DNA of 49,784 nucleotides from Chitinophagales bacterium (GCA_015655015.1 JAATFV010000032.1:1-49784); one strand, 5' to 3'; shown: positions 34,926-43,821, numbered from the stretch's first letter. Numbers and translations: made by a program. Notes: generated from the letters alone by a model not told the origin.

Positions 34926-36107
34926 CTATCGATGGCTGTTGATCAGCGCCAGGGCCCCTTCCGCTAAAAAGGCGACGCCGGATTTTATACATTCTTCGTT
35001 GAAGATGACTTTAGGGTGGTGCAGATAAAAGGAATTATCCGGATCTGTTTGTGCGCCCAGGAAGTAAAACTGCGAGGGCATCAACCTGGAATAGAAAGCG
35101 AAGTCTTCTCCGATCAATTGCCCGGGGACTTCCCGGAGATTATTCTTTCCAAAGACCTTATCCTGAACGGGCATTAATTTTTCGTGAATAGCCGGGTCGT
35201 TCAGCAAGCTGGGATAATAGGCGCTGAAGTCCAGCTCTATCTGGCAGCCGTAGGAGATTTCCAACCCTTTTACCAGGGCCCGGAGTTTGGCTACTAATCT
35301 TTGGTAAGTGTCAATATTCAGCGCCCGTAAGGAACCCTGCAGCAGGACGCTTTGAGGAATGACATTAAAACTTGGGGGCGCCAGGGATTCTGTGTGGGTA
35401 AAAGCGATCACGGCAGGCTGCAGCGGCGCTGCATGAGAAATGATAGATTGGGCGTCCACGATCAGCTGTGCGCTGATCAGAACCGGGTCGGTCACATGTT
35501 CCATGGCGCCGGGATGCCCTCCTTTACCGGTGATCTTAATGGAGAAGTTGCCTACATTCGCCAGCGCCTCGCCATTTTTATAACCCAGCTGTCCGGGTGG
35601 TAATAAAGGATGGACATGAAGGCCAAGGGCCGCCTGTGCATTATCCAGCTTACCGCTCTCTATGATGAGCTGCCCTCCGGACTTTCCTTTTTCCGGGCTC
35701 CGGGCATTTCCTTCCTCGGAAGGCTGAAAAACCAGCTGCACCGTTCCGGCAAAAGGCAGCTCTTTCAGGAGATGTGCGGCGCCCAGCAGCATCGTGGTAT
35801 GGAGATCATGCCCACAGGCATGCATCACCCCCGGGTTGATGGAGTGGAAAGTTAAACCCGTATCTTCCACAATAGGGAGCGCATCCATATCTGCCCGTAA
35901 AACAATGGCAGGCCCCTCTCCTTTCCTCAAGGTACCGATGACACCCGTACCGGCGACGATCTCAAAGGAGATGTCCAGGGCATGGAGGTGCTCCTGTACC
36001 AGGGCGGATGTTTTAAACTCTTTAAAACCCAGTTCAGGGTTCTGGTGAAGCCGGCGCCTGATGGCAACCAGTTTATCGAATAAAGCAGTGTCTATCATCT
36101 CTGTCAT
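34926..36107 (-). CDS. M20-family amidohydrolase (N-acyl-amino-acid deacylase type)
   Basis: A 393-residue dinuclear zinc hydrolase of the M20D/amidohydrolase group that removes acyl groups from N-acyl amino acids or related amides. Seen motifs: RRRLHQNPELGF, RADMDALP, the metal-binding HACGHDLHT, the catalytic PSEEG, GKGGHPGAME in the lid domain, and GEDFAFY with a late ligand. Length is normal. ATG at 36107 is chosen because it sits just before the conserved N-terminal helix; the frame is open upstream to a TTG. It has no signal peptide and should be cytoplasmic. It is a single-gene unit with a 14-bp palindrome upstream. Confidence 0.9.
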   Translation of the reverse strand: MTEMIDTALFDKLVAIRRRLHQNPELGFKEFKTSALVQEHLHALDISFEIVAGTGVIGTLRKGEGPAIVLRADMDALPIVEDTGLTFHSINPGVMHACGHDLHTTMLLGAAHLLKELPFAGTVQLVFQPSEEGNARSPEKGKSGGQLIIESGKLDNAQAALGLHVHPLLPPGQLGYKNGEALANVGNFSIKITGKGGHPGAMEHVTDPVLISAQLIVDAQSIISHAAPLQPAVIAFTHTESLAPPSFNVIPQSVLLQGSLRALNIDTYQRLVAKLRALVKGLEISYGCQIELDFSAYYPSLLNDPAIHEKLMPVQDKVFGKNNLREVPGQLIGEDFAFYSRLMPSQFYFLGAQTDPDNSFYLHHPKVIFNEECIKSGVAFLAEGALALINSHR

Positions 36108-36149
36108 CGGGGGAATATTATTGTCAGACTCTAAGATAAGTAAGATTAC

Positions 36150-36163
36150 CAACCTTAAGGTTG
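36150..36163. promoter_or_regulatory. Perfect palindrome upstream of the M20 amidohydrolase gene
   Basis: CAACCTTAAGGTTG is a perfect 14-bp palindrome 43 bp before the chosen start codon. A related half, AAACCTTAA, lies at 36200-36208 and overlaps a minus-strand promoter-like AAGGTTTG (36206-36199). A dimeric repressor or activator site is the simplest reading; the regulator is not known. Confidence 0.45.
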
Positions 36164-36263
36164 TTTAATTCGATCATCCGGAAGAGGGTAAAGGTAAACA
36201 AACCTTAATTACCCACCAATCAGCAGGCTTTATAAAAAGAAGGCATTTTCTGCTGGAAAAAAC

Positions 36264-36292
36264 TATTAGTCTATTAATTTGGTAGACTAATA
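36264..36292. promoter_or_regulatory. Perfect 10-bp inverted repeat overlapping a promoter-like element
   Basis: TATTAGTCTA (36264-36273) and TAGACTAATA (36283-36292) are perfect inverted copies separated by 9 bp. The spacer contains TTAATTTG (36274-36281), close to the TAnnTTTG -7 element, so a protein bound here would block or direct transcription of the structured segment that follows. No gene for an obvious partner regulator is adjacent. Confidence 0.5.
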
Positions 36293-36299
36293 ATAATAA

Positions 36300-36494
36300 T
36301 ATATCATTGCACTGTCAAAGGTCGTGCATGCAGATATGGTCTGCCTCTTTATATCGGTTCGAATCCGTCCACGACAGCAAAAGACCGCCTCTACCGGACC
36401 GCCACAGGGCTATCCGTGTAGTCAAAGCGGTCAACTATTTCATATGGCAAGCAATCGTTAGAGGGGCTGTATTTCCATATGGCCCCTATTTTTT
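36300..36494 (+). ncRNA. Candidate structured non-coding RNA upstream of the locus B sigma gene
   Basis: Three folded parts precede a T tract. (a) 36321-36375: closing stem GTCGTG/CACGAC around a hairpin GCAGA-TATGG-TCTGC and a T-arm-like CGG-TTCGAAT-CCG. (b) 36383-36432: outer stem GACCGC/GCGGTC and an inner 8-bp helix CTACCGGA (36391-36398) with TCCG+GTAG (36413-36421, one bulged T). (c) Terminator hairpin AGGGGC/GCCCCT (36462-36467 with 36482-36487), then ATTTTTT. A small open frame across it (36307-36582) has no recognisable protein character. It could be an independent small RNA or a terminating leader of the sigma gene. It matches no RNA class I know. Confidence 0.45.
36462..36494 (+). 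terminator. Rho-independent terminator before the locus B sigma gene
   Basis: AGGGGC (36462-36467) pairs with GCCCCT (36482-36487) across a 14-nt loop and is followed by ATTTTTT. No coding region ends just upstream on this strand, so it must terminate a non-coding transcript or attenuate the sigma gene 96 bp downstream. Confidence 0.7.
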
Positions 36495-36589
36495 GCAAGT
36501 GGGAAAAGAATTTTCGAATGAGAATAGGTGGGCGGTCGCGGACTTTAACCAAATTTCCTTAATTTCATTAACCGAAACTTGAACTGCTG

Positions 36590-37183
36590 TTGGCAACACA
36601 ACCTACTTTAGAAAATGAGCGGGCGCTTTTTTTGAGGATCGCGGAGGGTGATGAAGTGGCATTTACAAATGTCTATCAATCCTTTACGCCTTCTCTGGCA
36701 TCTTTTATTTTAAAGTTAACGCGATCGGATGCCTTAGTGGATGAAATTATCCAGGAAACCTTTTTCCAGGTTTGGGTCAGCCGTGATAAATTATCGGAAG
36801 TCCGGGAACCCAGGGCCTGGGTGTTCCGGATCGCCGCGAATATCTCCTATTCTTATCTCCGCCGGTTACTGACAGAAAAAAAGGTATTAAAGAATATCAT
36901 TTCCGAACCTGGAAAAGACTGGTCGGCCGCAGAAACCTTACAGGTCAATATGCTGTTGAATACGGTACAGGAAGTGGTGAATGACTTGTCTCCCCAGCGA
37001 AAGAAGGTGTATCTGCTCAGCCGGGAGGCCGGGCTGACGGTGCCACAGATCGCCGAAGCCTTAAATCTTTCCCCCAATACGGTGCGTAATACGCTGCAAA
37101 GCTCGCTTGGCGCCATCCGGGATCACCTGCTTAAAAAGGGCTATCAAATGGCGGTCATCAGCCTCCTGTTAAATTTATTTTAA
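36590..37183 (+). CDS. ECF RNA polymerase sigma factor (FecI-like), locus B
   Basis: A 197-residue ECF sigma factor. Region 2 is in AFTNVYQSFTPSLASFILKL and VDEIIQETFFQVWVSRDKL; region 4 is GLTVPQIAEALNLSPNTVRNTL. A TTG at 36590 is the only suitable start, since no in-frame ATG occurs before region 2; the true start may be upstream. FecR, susC, susD and a TlpA-like gene follow, so it should be released by FecR when the STN domain of the receptor signals. It shares family but only modest sequence with the locus A sigma factor. Confidence 0.9.
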   Translation: MATQPTLENERALFLRIAEGDEVAFTNVYQSFTPSLASFILKLTRSDALVDEIIQETFFQVWVSRDKLSEVREPRAWVFRIAANISYSYLRRLLTEKKVLKNIISEPGKDWSAAETLQVNMLLNTVQEVVNDLSPQRKKVYLLSREAGLTVPQIAEALNLSPNTVRNTLQSSLGAIRDHLLKKGYQMAVISLLLNLF

Positions 37184-37290
37184 AAAAGTGTCCTTCCTAT
37201 TGGTAGTAAATTCCTTTTCATTCGACTTATATATGGAGGAGTATGAATCTGGCGGGGGGTAACCTTATCCGGCAACTTTATCCATAAAAC

Positions 37291-38499
37291 ATGAAAAATG
37301 AAACGCTGAGTTATTTACTGCAAAAGTACCTGGAAGGCACGTTGAGCGAACCGGAAAGCGCCAGCCTGACTGCCTTTATCAATGACGATGCCAATAAGGA
37401 TCGGGTGACCGAGGAGCTAACCCGGCTATCCTTACAGCATCCGGCATCAGGGGATTTTGACGAAGCCCGGTTCATGCCTTTGCTGACCGCTATTTTCAAT
37501 GCAGATAAGCCGCTTATACAACAACCAGCGAAGCTGTATCCGGTACCTGCGCAAAAATCGGCGATACGGAAACGGGTGATCTATTGGGCCGCAGCGTCTG
37601 TCCTGTTCGTAACGGGCACCTTCCTATATTTTCAATATGAAGTTCAAAGGAAACGGGCCAATAATAAAGTGGCGTCCGGACCGGTCAATGATATAAGGCC
37701 AGGCGGCAATAAAGCAATACTTACGCTGGCTAACGGATCGAAAATTATTTTGGATAGCACCCTCAATGGAGCTATTGCTGCGCAAGGGAATATCCGGATA
37801 TCGAAGTTAAAGGAGGGTGAACTGCTCTACCGGCCAACGGCGGAAGCAACGGAAGCGGTGGTCTATAACACGCTGACGACTCCCAGGGGAGGGCAGTACC
37901 AGGTGACACTATCGGATGGAACGCAGATCTGGCTAAATGCCGCCAGTTCTATCACGTATCCTACTGTCTTTACGGGCGATCAAAGGAATGTCACTATTAC
38001 CGGTGAAGTTTATTTTAAGGTGGCTACGGATAAAAGCAGGCCCTTCCGGGTGAAAGCCGGGGACAGGATGACCGTGGATGTATTGGGAACGGAATTCAAT
38101 ATCAATGCCTATGAGGACGGGCATACGATCACTACTACCTTGTTGCAGGGAGCCGTTAAAGTAGGGAACAGCCAATCCCAGCAGGTGCTCTCTCCCGGTC
38201 AGCAGGCGCAGGCAGCCAATGAGGAGGGAGGGAAGATCAGGGTGATCGATGAGGCTGACCTGGAACAGGCTGTCGCCTGGAAAAACGGCATGTTCTATTT
38301 TAAGAGAGATGATATCGAGGCTGTCATGAAACAGATTGAAAGGTGGTATGATGTACAGGTCCTTTTTAATAAGAAAAGCCGGTTTCATTTCACCGGCAAG
38401 GTCCCAAGGCAATCGAATGTCTCCCAGGTTTTAAAAACAATAGCGCTCACCGAGGCCGTGCAGTTTACCATAGACGGAAAAACCATTAAAGTAGAATAG
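37291..38499 (+). CDS. FecR-family anti-sigma factor, locus B
   Basis: A 402-residue inner-membrane anti-sigma. The N-terminal cytoplasmic region (MKNETLSYLLQKYLEGTLSE) binds the sigma factor; a single helix at about 96-114 (VIYWAAASVLFVTGTFLYF) crosses the membrane; the periplasmic FecR domain has TPRGGQYQVTLSDGTQIWLN, FKVATDKSRPF and VLGTEFNINAY; a DUF4974-type domain closes the protein. It starts 107 bp after the sigma gene. Partner assignment is from gene order. Confidence 0.92.
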   Translation: MKNETLSYLLQKYLEGTLSEPESASLTAFINDDANKDRVTEELTRLSLQHPASGDFDEARFMPLLTAIFNADKPLIQQPAKLYPVPAQKSAIRKRVIYWAAASVLFVTGTFLYFQYEVQRKRANNKVASGPVNDIRPGGNKAILTLANGSKIILDSTLNGAIAAQGNIRISKLKEGELLYRPTAEATEAVVYNTLTTPRGGQYQVTLSDGTQIWLNAASSITYPTVFTGDQRNVTITGEVYFKVATDKSRPFRVKAGDRMTVDVLGTEFNINAYEDGHTITTTLLQGAVKVGNSQSQQVLSPGQQAQAANEEGGKIRVIDEADLEQAVAWKNGMFYFKRDDIEAVMKQIERWYDVQVLFNKKSRFHFTGKVPRQSNVSQVLKTIALTEAVQFTIDGKTIKVE

Positions 38500-38762
38500 G
38501 ATACAGGTATCCGACCGTTAAGCTATTACCCAAATTATTATTTATCGAACGATTGCACACTGCTCCATATAAGGATGGCCATGCCATGTCCTGTCATCAA
38601 TAAACTGAAAAATCAAGATAGTGGTAAATCCATAAAAAAACCGGAAGTGTTCAGACCACTCCCGGCGGATAGTATGGATTAACCCAATAATAAACTGCCG
38701 GTCAGTAACCGGCAATAGCAATGGAGACTGCTTATTGTTTAACCCAAACTAAAATCGAAGTT
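38500..38762 (+). promoter_or_regulatory. Leader region of susC, locus B, with conserved hairpin module
   Basis: Contains A7 (38634-38640), CCGGAAGTG (38641-38649), a 7-nt loop and CACTCCCGG (38657-38665), enclosed by an 8-bp outer stem AATCCATA (38627-38634) with TATGGATT (38673-38680). The inner hairpin has the same mismatch position and loop length as the copy before the locus A susC, although the loop bases differ. On the minus strand it reads as a GC hairpin followed by TTTTTTT. Confidence 0.7.
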
Positions 38763-38777
38763 ATGGTATTTAAGGCT
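38634..38777 (-). ncRNA. Candidate antisense RNA opposite the susC start, locus B
   Basis: Prediction only. The minus strand has TAGGTTTG (38790-38783), an exact match to the Bacteroidota -7 consensus TAnnTTTG, at bases 21-28 of the susC coding region, the same offset as the candidate -7 of locus A. The -33 element is weak. A transcript from about 38777 would end at the hairpin-U7 terminator after about 140 nt and would cover the susC start codon. Confidence 0.35.
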
Positions 38778-41700
38778 TTTCACAAACCTATCGCCGTTAT
38801 TGACAAAACACTACTCTTAGCGATGAAACTCACCACATTTTTATTTTTTGCAGTTGCCCTGCATGTAAGCGCTGCAGGTTATGCCCAAAAAGTAACTTTT
38901 TCAGGGAAGGGAATGCCGCTTGAGAAGATATTCAAGGAACTGGAAAAGCAGACCGGGTATGAATTCTTTTATACGGAGGAACTGATGCAGCAGGCCAAAA
39001 AAGTCGATCTGGCATTAAAGAATGTATCCATTAATGATGCGCTCCGGGAATGCTTCAAAGACCAGCCGCTCACCTATATTATTACCGATAAGATCGTTGT
39101 CATCAAGCCCAAAGCGCCTCCTGTCAATACCATTTCTTTCGCCCTGCCATTTCTATTTCCGCCGCAGGAAAAGATCACCGGCGCGGTAACAGACAAAGAT
39201 GGCAAAGGCATCCCGGATGTAACCATTATCGTAAAAGGGAACACGGTCACCAACACGACCACGACGGATGCGGACGGGACTTACTCCATTCATATACCTG
39301 CCGGCGCCACGCACATTCGTTTCAGCTCTATTGGTTATGAGGATCAATTTCTTCCTATTGATAATAACAATGTCATCAATACTGCCTTAAAAATAAGGAT
39401 CATTGCATTAACAGAGAATGTCGTGATCGGGTATGGCGAGCATAAAAAGGTCACGCTGACCGGTTCGGTGGCCAGTGTCAGCGGGAAAGAGCTGCTCCAA
39501 AGCCCGGGGAATAACCTGGCCCAGTCGTTAGGAGGCCGGCTTCCGGGGCTGATCGCACTCAACAAATCCGGACAACCGGGTAGCGACGACCCCACTTTAT
39601 ACATAAGGGGGTTAAGCACTACGGGAGACAACTCTCCGCTCATCGTCATCGACGGTATACCCCGGACAAGCTTTTCCTATATGGATGCGAACGATATCCA
39701 AAGCATTACGATCCTCAAAGACGCCGCCGCTATTGCAGTATATGGCGCAAGGGCCGCCAATGGCGTCATCCTGGTCACCTCGAAGCGGGGCATTGCCGGG
39801 AGAACGAGCATCACTTATACGGCCAATGTAGGGGTCCAGAATGGCATTGGCCTGATCCCTACGCTGGATTCCTATCATACCGCCCTGTTATGGAACGAAG
39901 CCTGGCAGAATGAAGGTACTTTTGCGCCCACTGCCGGCGGGGCGAAAGGATACGATGACGCCACGCTGCAGATCATTAAGAACCAGAGCAATCCTGATCG
40001 GTATTCCAATACGGATTGGTACAAGCGGGTGCTGGACCCTACTGCTCTTCAGACCCAGCATAATATTTCCATCAACGGAGGGGGCAACAAGTCAAAATAC
40101 TTTGTATCCGCCGGTTATTCGGAACAGAAGGGATTTTATCCTTCCTCCGTCTTCCGGCATTATAATGTGCGCGGCAACCTGGACGCCAATATCTCCACCA
40201 ACCTGGATTTCGCCCTGAACATCTCCGCCAGGCTGGAAAACAGGCAAAATCCGAATACCGCCCCGGTAAAAAATGCGCTCATGACGCCCCGGATCGAGCC
40301 GATCCAATATACCAATGGCACCTATCATTATGATGTGCCCTGGGTAGGCAATTCCTATCTTATTTCAAGGGGCGCGGGTGGTTATAACCATGCCACCAAC
40401 AATATACTGGAGAATTCCATGTCATTGGTCTATCATATCCCTTCGATAGAGGGCTTGTCCATAAAGGGCCTGGTGGCATTCGACAAGACCTTCACTTTTG
40501 GAAAGGTCTTTACCCGTCCTTATACGACCTACATCCTGAACGATGATAACAGCTATACGGCCAGATCGGTGCCGGCAGCCGGGCTGGCTTCTTTATCCGA
40601 AACGTATGCACAGACCCAGAGCCTGACGGCAGAGGCTTCGATCAACTATACGCGGAGATTTAAGCAGCATCGGGTGAATGCGCTGCTGCTGTATACCCAG
40701 ACTCAGAACTCCGGGGATAACCTGACCGCGGCAAGGATCAACTTCCCTTCGGCCGCGCTGGATCAATTGTCGGTGGGTAATACTGTAGGGGCCACCAACT
40801 CCGGCACCGGAACGCAAAATGCCCGGAAAGGCATAGTGGGCAGGGCAGGTTATTCCTTCAGCAATAAATACCTGTTCGATTTCAGCTTCCGTTATGATGG
40901 GTCCGATGTATTCCCTCCCGGCCAGCGGTATGGTTTTTTTCCCGCGGTGTCGGCAGGATGGAGGATCTCGGAAGAGCGCTTTTTTAAAGAGCATGTCCAA
41001 TCGGTGGATAATTTAAAACTGAGAGGGTCATGGGGTGAAGCAGGCAACGACCGCGTGGGCCAGTTCCAATACCTGAGCACCTACAGCATTGGCCCCGGCG
41101 CTGCCTTCGGGGGTGGCCCAAGCGCTGCTGCAGCGCCTACCCTGGTACCCGGTGTGGTAGCCAATCCCTCCTTCACCTGGGAAAAGGCGGTCATCAAAGA
41201 TATCGGGCTGGAAGCTACGCTGTGGAAAGGGCTGTTGAGCATTGAAGCCGATTATTACTACAAGCGTACCAAAGACATCCTGGCAACGAATGCCGCCATA
41301 CCCGCTGTGATCGGCGGTACGCTTCCCGCTTCGAATATCGCCACGGTGGACAATCACGGGTTTGAGATCTCGGCGACGCTGCAACGCACCATCGGCAAGA
41401 TCAACTATCATCTCGGCGGCAATGTCACTTTCGCCCGAAGCAAGATCGTATCTTATCCGGATCCGGTCAGTACACCGGCGGCTCTTAAGCTGACCGGCAA
41501 ACAGGTGTCACCGGATGCGGTCACCGGTTACCTTGCCAATGGCCTGTACCAATCGCAACAGGAGATCACCAGCGGCCCGACGCCCCTGTTCGCCAATGTC
41601 GCGCCGGGCGACATCAAATATGTGGATGTGGATAAGAACGGAGTGCTCAATGCCAGTGATAAGGTCATTGTCTCCAGAGGCATTACACCGGGGGTCATGT

Positions 41701-42161
41701 ATGGCATCAATGCCGGGGCATCCTATAAAGGACTGGACCTTACCCTTTTCTTCCAGGGTGCAGGAGATACAAGGGTGTATATACCGAGCCTGATCAATAA
41801 TTCCTTCTATGCGGGTTACCAGACTCTGTATCCTTTCCAGCAGGACCATTGGACGCCCACCAATCCGAAAGCGACTTTCCCCCGTATGAGCGTGACCAGG
41901 ACGAATAATCAGCAGACTTCCAGCTTCTGGGTGCGCAATGCGGACTATTTACGGCTAAAGAGCGTTGAGCTCAGCTATACGCTGCCTGCTTCCATAACCA
42001 GGGGATTAAAATCAGGACCGATACGAATCTATGTGAATGGCAGCAACCTGTTCACCGTCACCAAAGAGAAGATCGTCGACCCGGAGCTGGGCTATGATCA
42101 GAATGTCAACTCTTATCCGTTGGTACAGGTATTCAATGCGGGTGTAAGCATCACCTTATAG
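38763..42161 (+). CDS. SusC/RagA-family TonB-linked outer membrane receptor with STN signalling domain, locus B
   Basis: A 1132-residue TonB-dependent transporter. ATG at 38763 is preferred because it aligns with the start of the locus A paralogue and leads directly into the long signal peptide (MVFKAFHKPIAVIDK... to AAGYAQ); an upstream ATG at 38721 would add 14 residues. STN domain about 45-105, CarboxypepD-reg domain about 135-215 (GAVTDKDGKGIPDVTIIVKG), plug with AAIAVYGARAANGVILVTSKRG, then the barrel to the C-terminus. The STN domain fits sigma/FecR signalling. Ligand unknown; no degradative enzymes are linked. Confidence 0.95.
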   Translation: MVFKAFHKPIAVIDKTLLLAMKLTTFLFFAVALHVSAAGYAQKVTFSGKGMPLEKIFKELEKQTGYEFFYTEELMQQAKKVDLALKNVSINDALRECFKDQPLTYIITDKIVVIKPKAPPVNTISFALPFLFPPQEKITGAVTDKDGKGIPDVTIIVKGNTVTNTTTTDADGTYSIHIPAGATHIRFSSIGYEDQFLPIDNNNVINTALKIRIIALTENVVIGYGEHKKVTLTGSVASVSGKELLQSPGNNLAQSLGGRLPGLIALNKSGQPGSDDPTLYIRGLSTTGDNSPLIVIDGIPRTSFSYMDANDIQSITILKDAAAIAVYGARAANGVILVTSKRGIAGRTSITYTANVGVQNGIGLIPTLDSYHTALLWNEAWQNEGTFAPTAGGAKGYDDATLQIIKNQSNPDRYSNTDWYKRVLDPTALQTQHNISINGGGNKSKYFVSAGYSEQKGFYPSSVFRHYNVRGNLDANISTNLDFALNISARLENRQNPNTAPVKNALMTPRIEPIQYTNGTYHYDVPWVGNSYLISRGAGGYNHATNNILENSMSLVYHIPSIEGLSIKGLVAFDKTFTFGKVFTRPYTTYILNDDNSYTARSVPAAGLASLSETYAQTQSLTAEASINYTRRFKQHRVNALLLYTQTQNSGDNLTAARINFPSAALDQLSVGNTVGATNSGTGTQNARKGIVGRAGYSFSNKYLFDFSFRYDGSDVFPPGQRYGFFPAVSAGWRISEERFFKEHVQSVDNLKLRGSWGEAGNDRVGQFQYLSTYSIGPGAAFGGGPSAAAAPTLVPGVVANPSFTWEKAVIKDIGLEATLWKGLLSIEADYYYKRTKDILATNAAIPAVIGGTLPASNIATVDNHGFEISATLQRTIGKINYHLGGNVTFARSKIVSYPDPVSTPAALKLTGKQVSPDAVTGYLANGLYQSQQEITSGPTPLFANVAPGDIKYVDVDKNGVLNASDKVIVSRGITPGVMYGINAGASYKGLDLTLFFQGAGDTRVYIPSLINNSFYAGYQTLYPFQQDHWTPTNPKATFPRMSVTRTNNQQTSSFWVRNADYLRLKSVELSYTLPASITRGLKSGPIRIYVNGSNLFTVTKEKIVDPELGYDQNVNSYPLVQVFNAGVSITL

Positions 42162-42198
42162 AGTTCCCCAACTATCATTTATTATTAAAAGAAGAATA

Positions 42199-43773
42199 AT
42201 GAAAAAATATAGTCCCCTACTGGTCCTGTTCCTTTTAACCGTCCTCGGTTCCTGCAGTAAAGATATCCTGGACAGCAAACCGCTGACTTCCTATTCTGAC
42301 GCCACGCTCTGGCAGGATAGCACCCTGGTCAAGCTGTACCTGACCTATATCTATTCTACCGTGCCCAGCGAATATGATGCGCCTGACAATCTGCTGGCCT
42401 GTCTCACGGACGAAGGAGCCAATAACCGGTCTTTCGAGCCGTCCGTCACCGTCAACCAGGCCCAATACAATGCCGGAAATGTCCCTTATAACACCTGGAC
42501 CCCTTATTATAACGCTATCCGGCAATGCAATGTCTTCCTGTCAAAGATCAACAGCGTTCCGCAGAGCGCCGCGCTGAAAAGCAGGATGGCCGGAGAAGTG
42601 CATTTTCTACGTGCCCTGTATTATCATTACCTGCATAATTATTACGGTAATTTCCCCATCATCACCAGTCCATTAGGCTTGTCCGATCCCGCTCTTTTTA
42701 CGCCGAAGTCGTCCGACGATAGCTGTATCAATTTTATCCTGGCCGATTGTGATTCGGCGATCAGCCTGCTGCCTGTCAAATATGCCGCGGCAGATGTGGG
42801 AAGGGCTACGCAGGGAGCCGCCTGGGCGCTGAAGACCCGGGTGAATTTATATGCGGGGCGCTGGCAGGCCGCTTCCGACGCCGCCGAAAAGGTGATGGGC
42901 CTGGGTATTTATGGCCTGTTCCCGGACTACCAGGGAATCTTCCTGCCGGCCAACGAAGAGAATAAGGAAGTGATCTTCGACAAGCAGTATGTCGCCGATG
43001 CCACGGGGCTGACCAATTCTTTTGATGCCTATAACGGTCCTCCTAATCTGACTGCCTTTTCCAGCGGCGTGAACGATCCTACGCAGAACCTGGTGGATCT
43101 TTACGAGATGACGGACGGCACGCCATTCGATTGGAATAACCCGGTTGAAGCGGCGCAGCCTTATGCGAACCGCGATCCCCGCATGAATGCAAGTGTCATC
43201 CATGACAGCACGGTCTGGCAGGGACAGATCGCGGATATGAAGCCAGGCAGCGTATGGAGCCCGCTCTCCCGCCCCTCTGCAACAGGTTACTACCTGGCAA
43301 AAATGATGAATCCGAACTTCGTATATGTCGGGGGCACCATCGCGGGAAATAATAACTTTATCCTGTTCCGGTATGCGGAATTGTTGTTAAACTATGCCGA
43401 GGCTCAATATAAGCTTGGCAATACGGAAGTCGCCAGGACTTATGTAAACATGATCCGGGCCAGGCCAAGCGTGAATATGCCGCCGATCTCCGCCGCCAAT
43501 TTCACGTTCGACAGCTATGTACATGAACGCAGGGTGGAGCTGGCCTTTGAAGGATTACGCTTATGGGATATCAACCGCTGGAAACAGGGACCTCCATACA
43601 GGGGCAGCGATATTTATGGGGTCAGCATTACCGGCACTTCACCCAGGACCTATTCCAGGATCAAAATAGAGACGAGGGTATTTCTCGATCCTAAGATGTA
43701 CCTCTTCCCTATTCCACAGACGGAGATCGATAAATATCCCAACCATTCCCTGGCACAGAGCGCCGGATGGTAG
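42199..43773 (+). CDS. SusD/RagB-family outer membrane lipoprotein, locus B
   Basis: A 524-residue surface lipoprotein partner of the preceding SusC, lipidated at Cys19 (VLGSCSKD). SusD-like features: SRMAGEVHFLRALYYHYLHNYYGNFPI (read in two parts), the TPR-like ALKTRVNLYAGRWQAASDAAEKV, LFRYAELLLNYAEAQYKLG, MIRARPSVNMP and the terminal HERRVELAFEGLRLWDINRW with FPIPQTEIDKYP. It starts 37 bp after susC. It is longer than the locus A SusD, with an insert in the ligand-facing middle, which suggests a different substrate. Confidence 0.94.
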   Translation: MKKYSPLLVLFLLTVLGSCSKDILDSKPLTSYSDATLWQDSTLVKLYLTYIYSTVPSEYDAPDNLLACLTDEGANNRSFEPSVTVNQAQYNAGNVPYNTWTPYYNAIRQCNVFLSKINSVPQSAALKSRMAGEVHFLRALYYHYLHNYYGNFPIITSPLGLSDPALFTPKSSDDSCINFILADCDSAISLLPVKYAAADVGRATQGAAWALKTRVNLYAGRWQAASDAAEKVMGLGIYGLFPDYQGIFLPANEENKEVIFDKQYVADATGLTNSFDAYNGPPNLTAFSSGVNDPTQNLVDLYEMTDGTPFDWNNPVEAAQPYANRDPRMNASVIHDSTVWQGQIADMKPGSVWSPLSRPSATGYYLAKMMNPNFVYVGGTIAGNNNFILFRYAELLLNYAEAQYKLGNTEVARTYVNMIRARPSVNMPPISAANFTFDSYVHERRVELAFEGLRLWDINRWKQGPPYRGSDIYGVSITGTSPRTYSRIKIETRVFLDPKMYLFPIPQTEIDKYPNHSLAQSAGW

Positions 43774-43821
43774 GACTGTCTATAAGCAGCTAAACAATTT
43801 GCCTTCAACTAATCAATTATT

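Noticed and set aside
36321..36376. A functional tRNA gene suggested by GGTTCGAATCC and a matching acceptor-like stem
   Set aside because: Only about 55 nt between the stems; there is no D-arm, the T-stem has just three pairs and the would-be anticodon loop reads ATG. Reported only as a tRNA-like part of a candidate ncRNA.
36307..36582. A 91-residue open frame spanning the structured segment before the locus B sigma gene
   Set aside because: No recognisable domain, no good start context, and the frame crosses a rho-independent terminator and several RNA helices, so a non-coding reading explains the stretch better.
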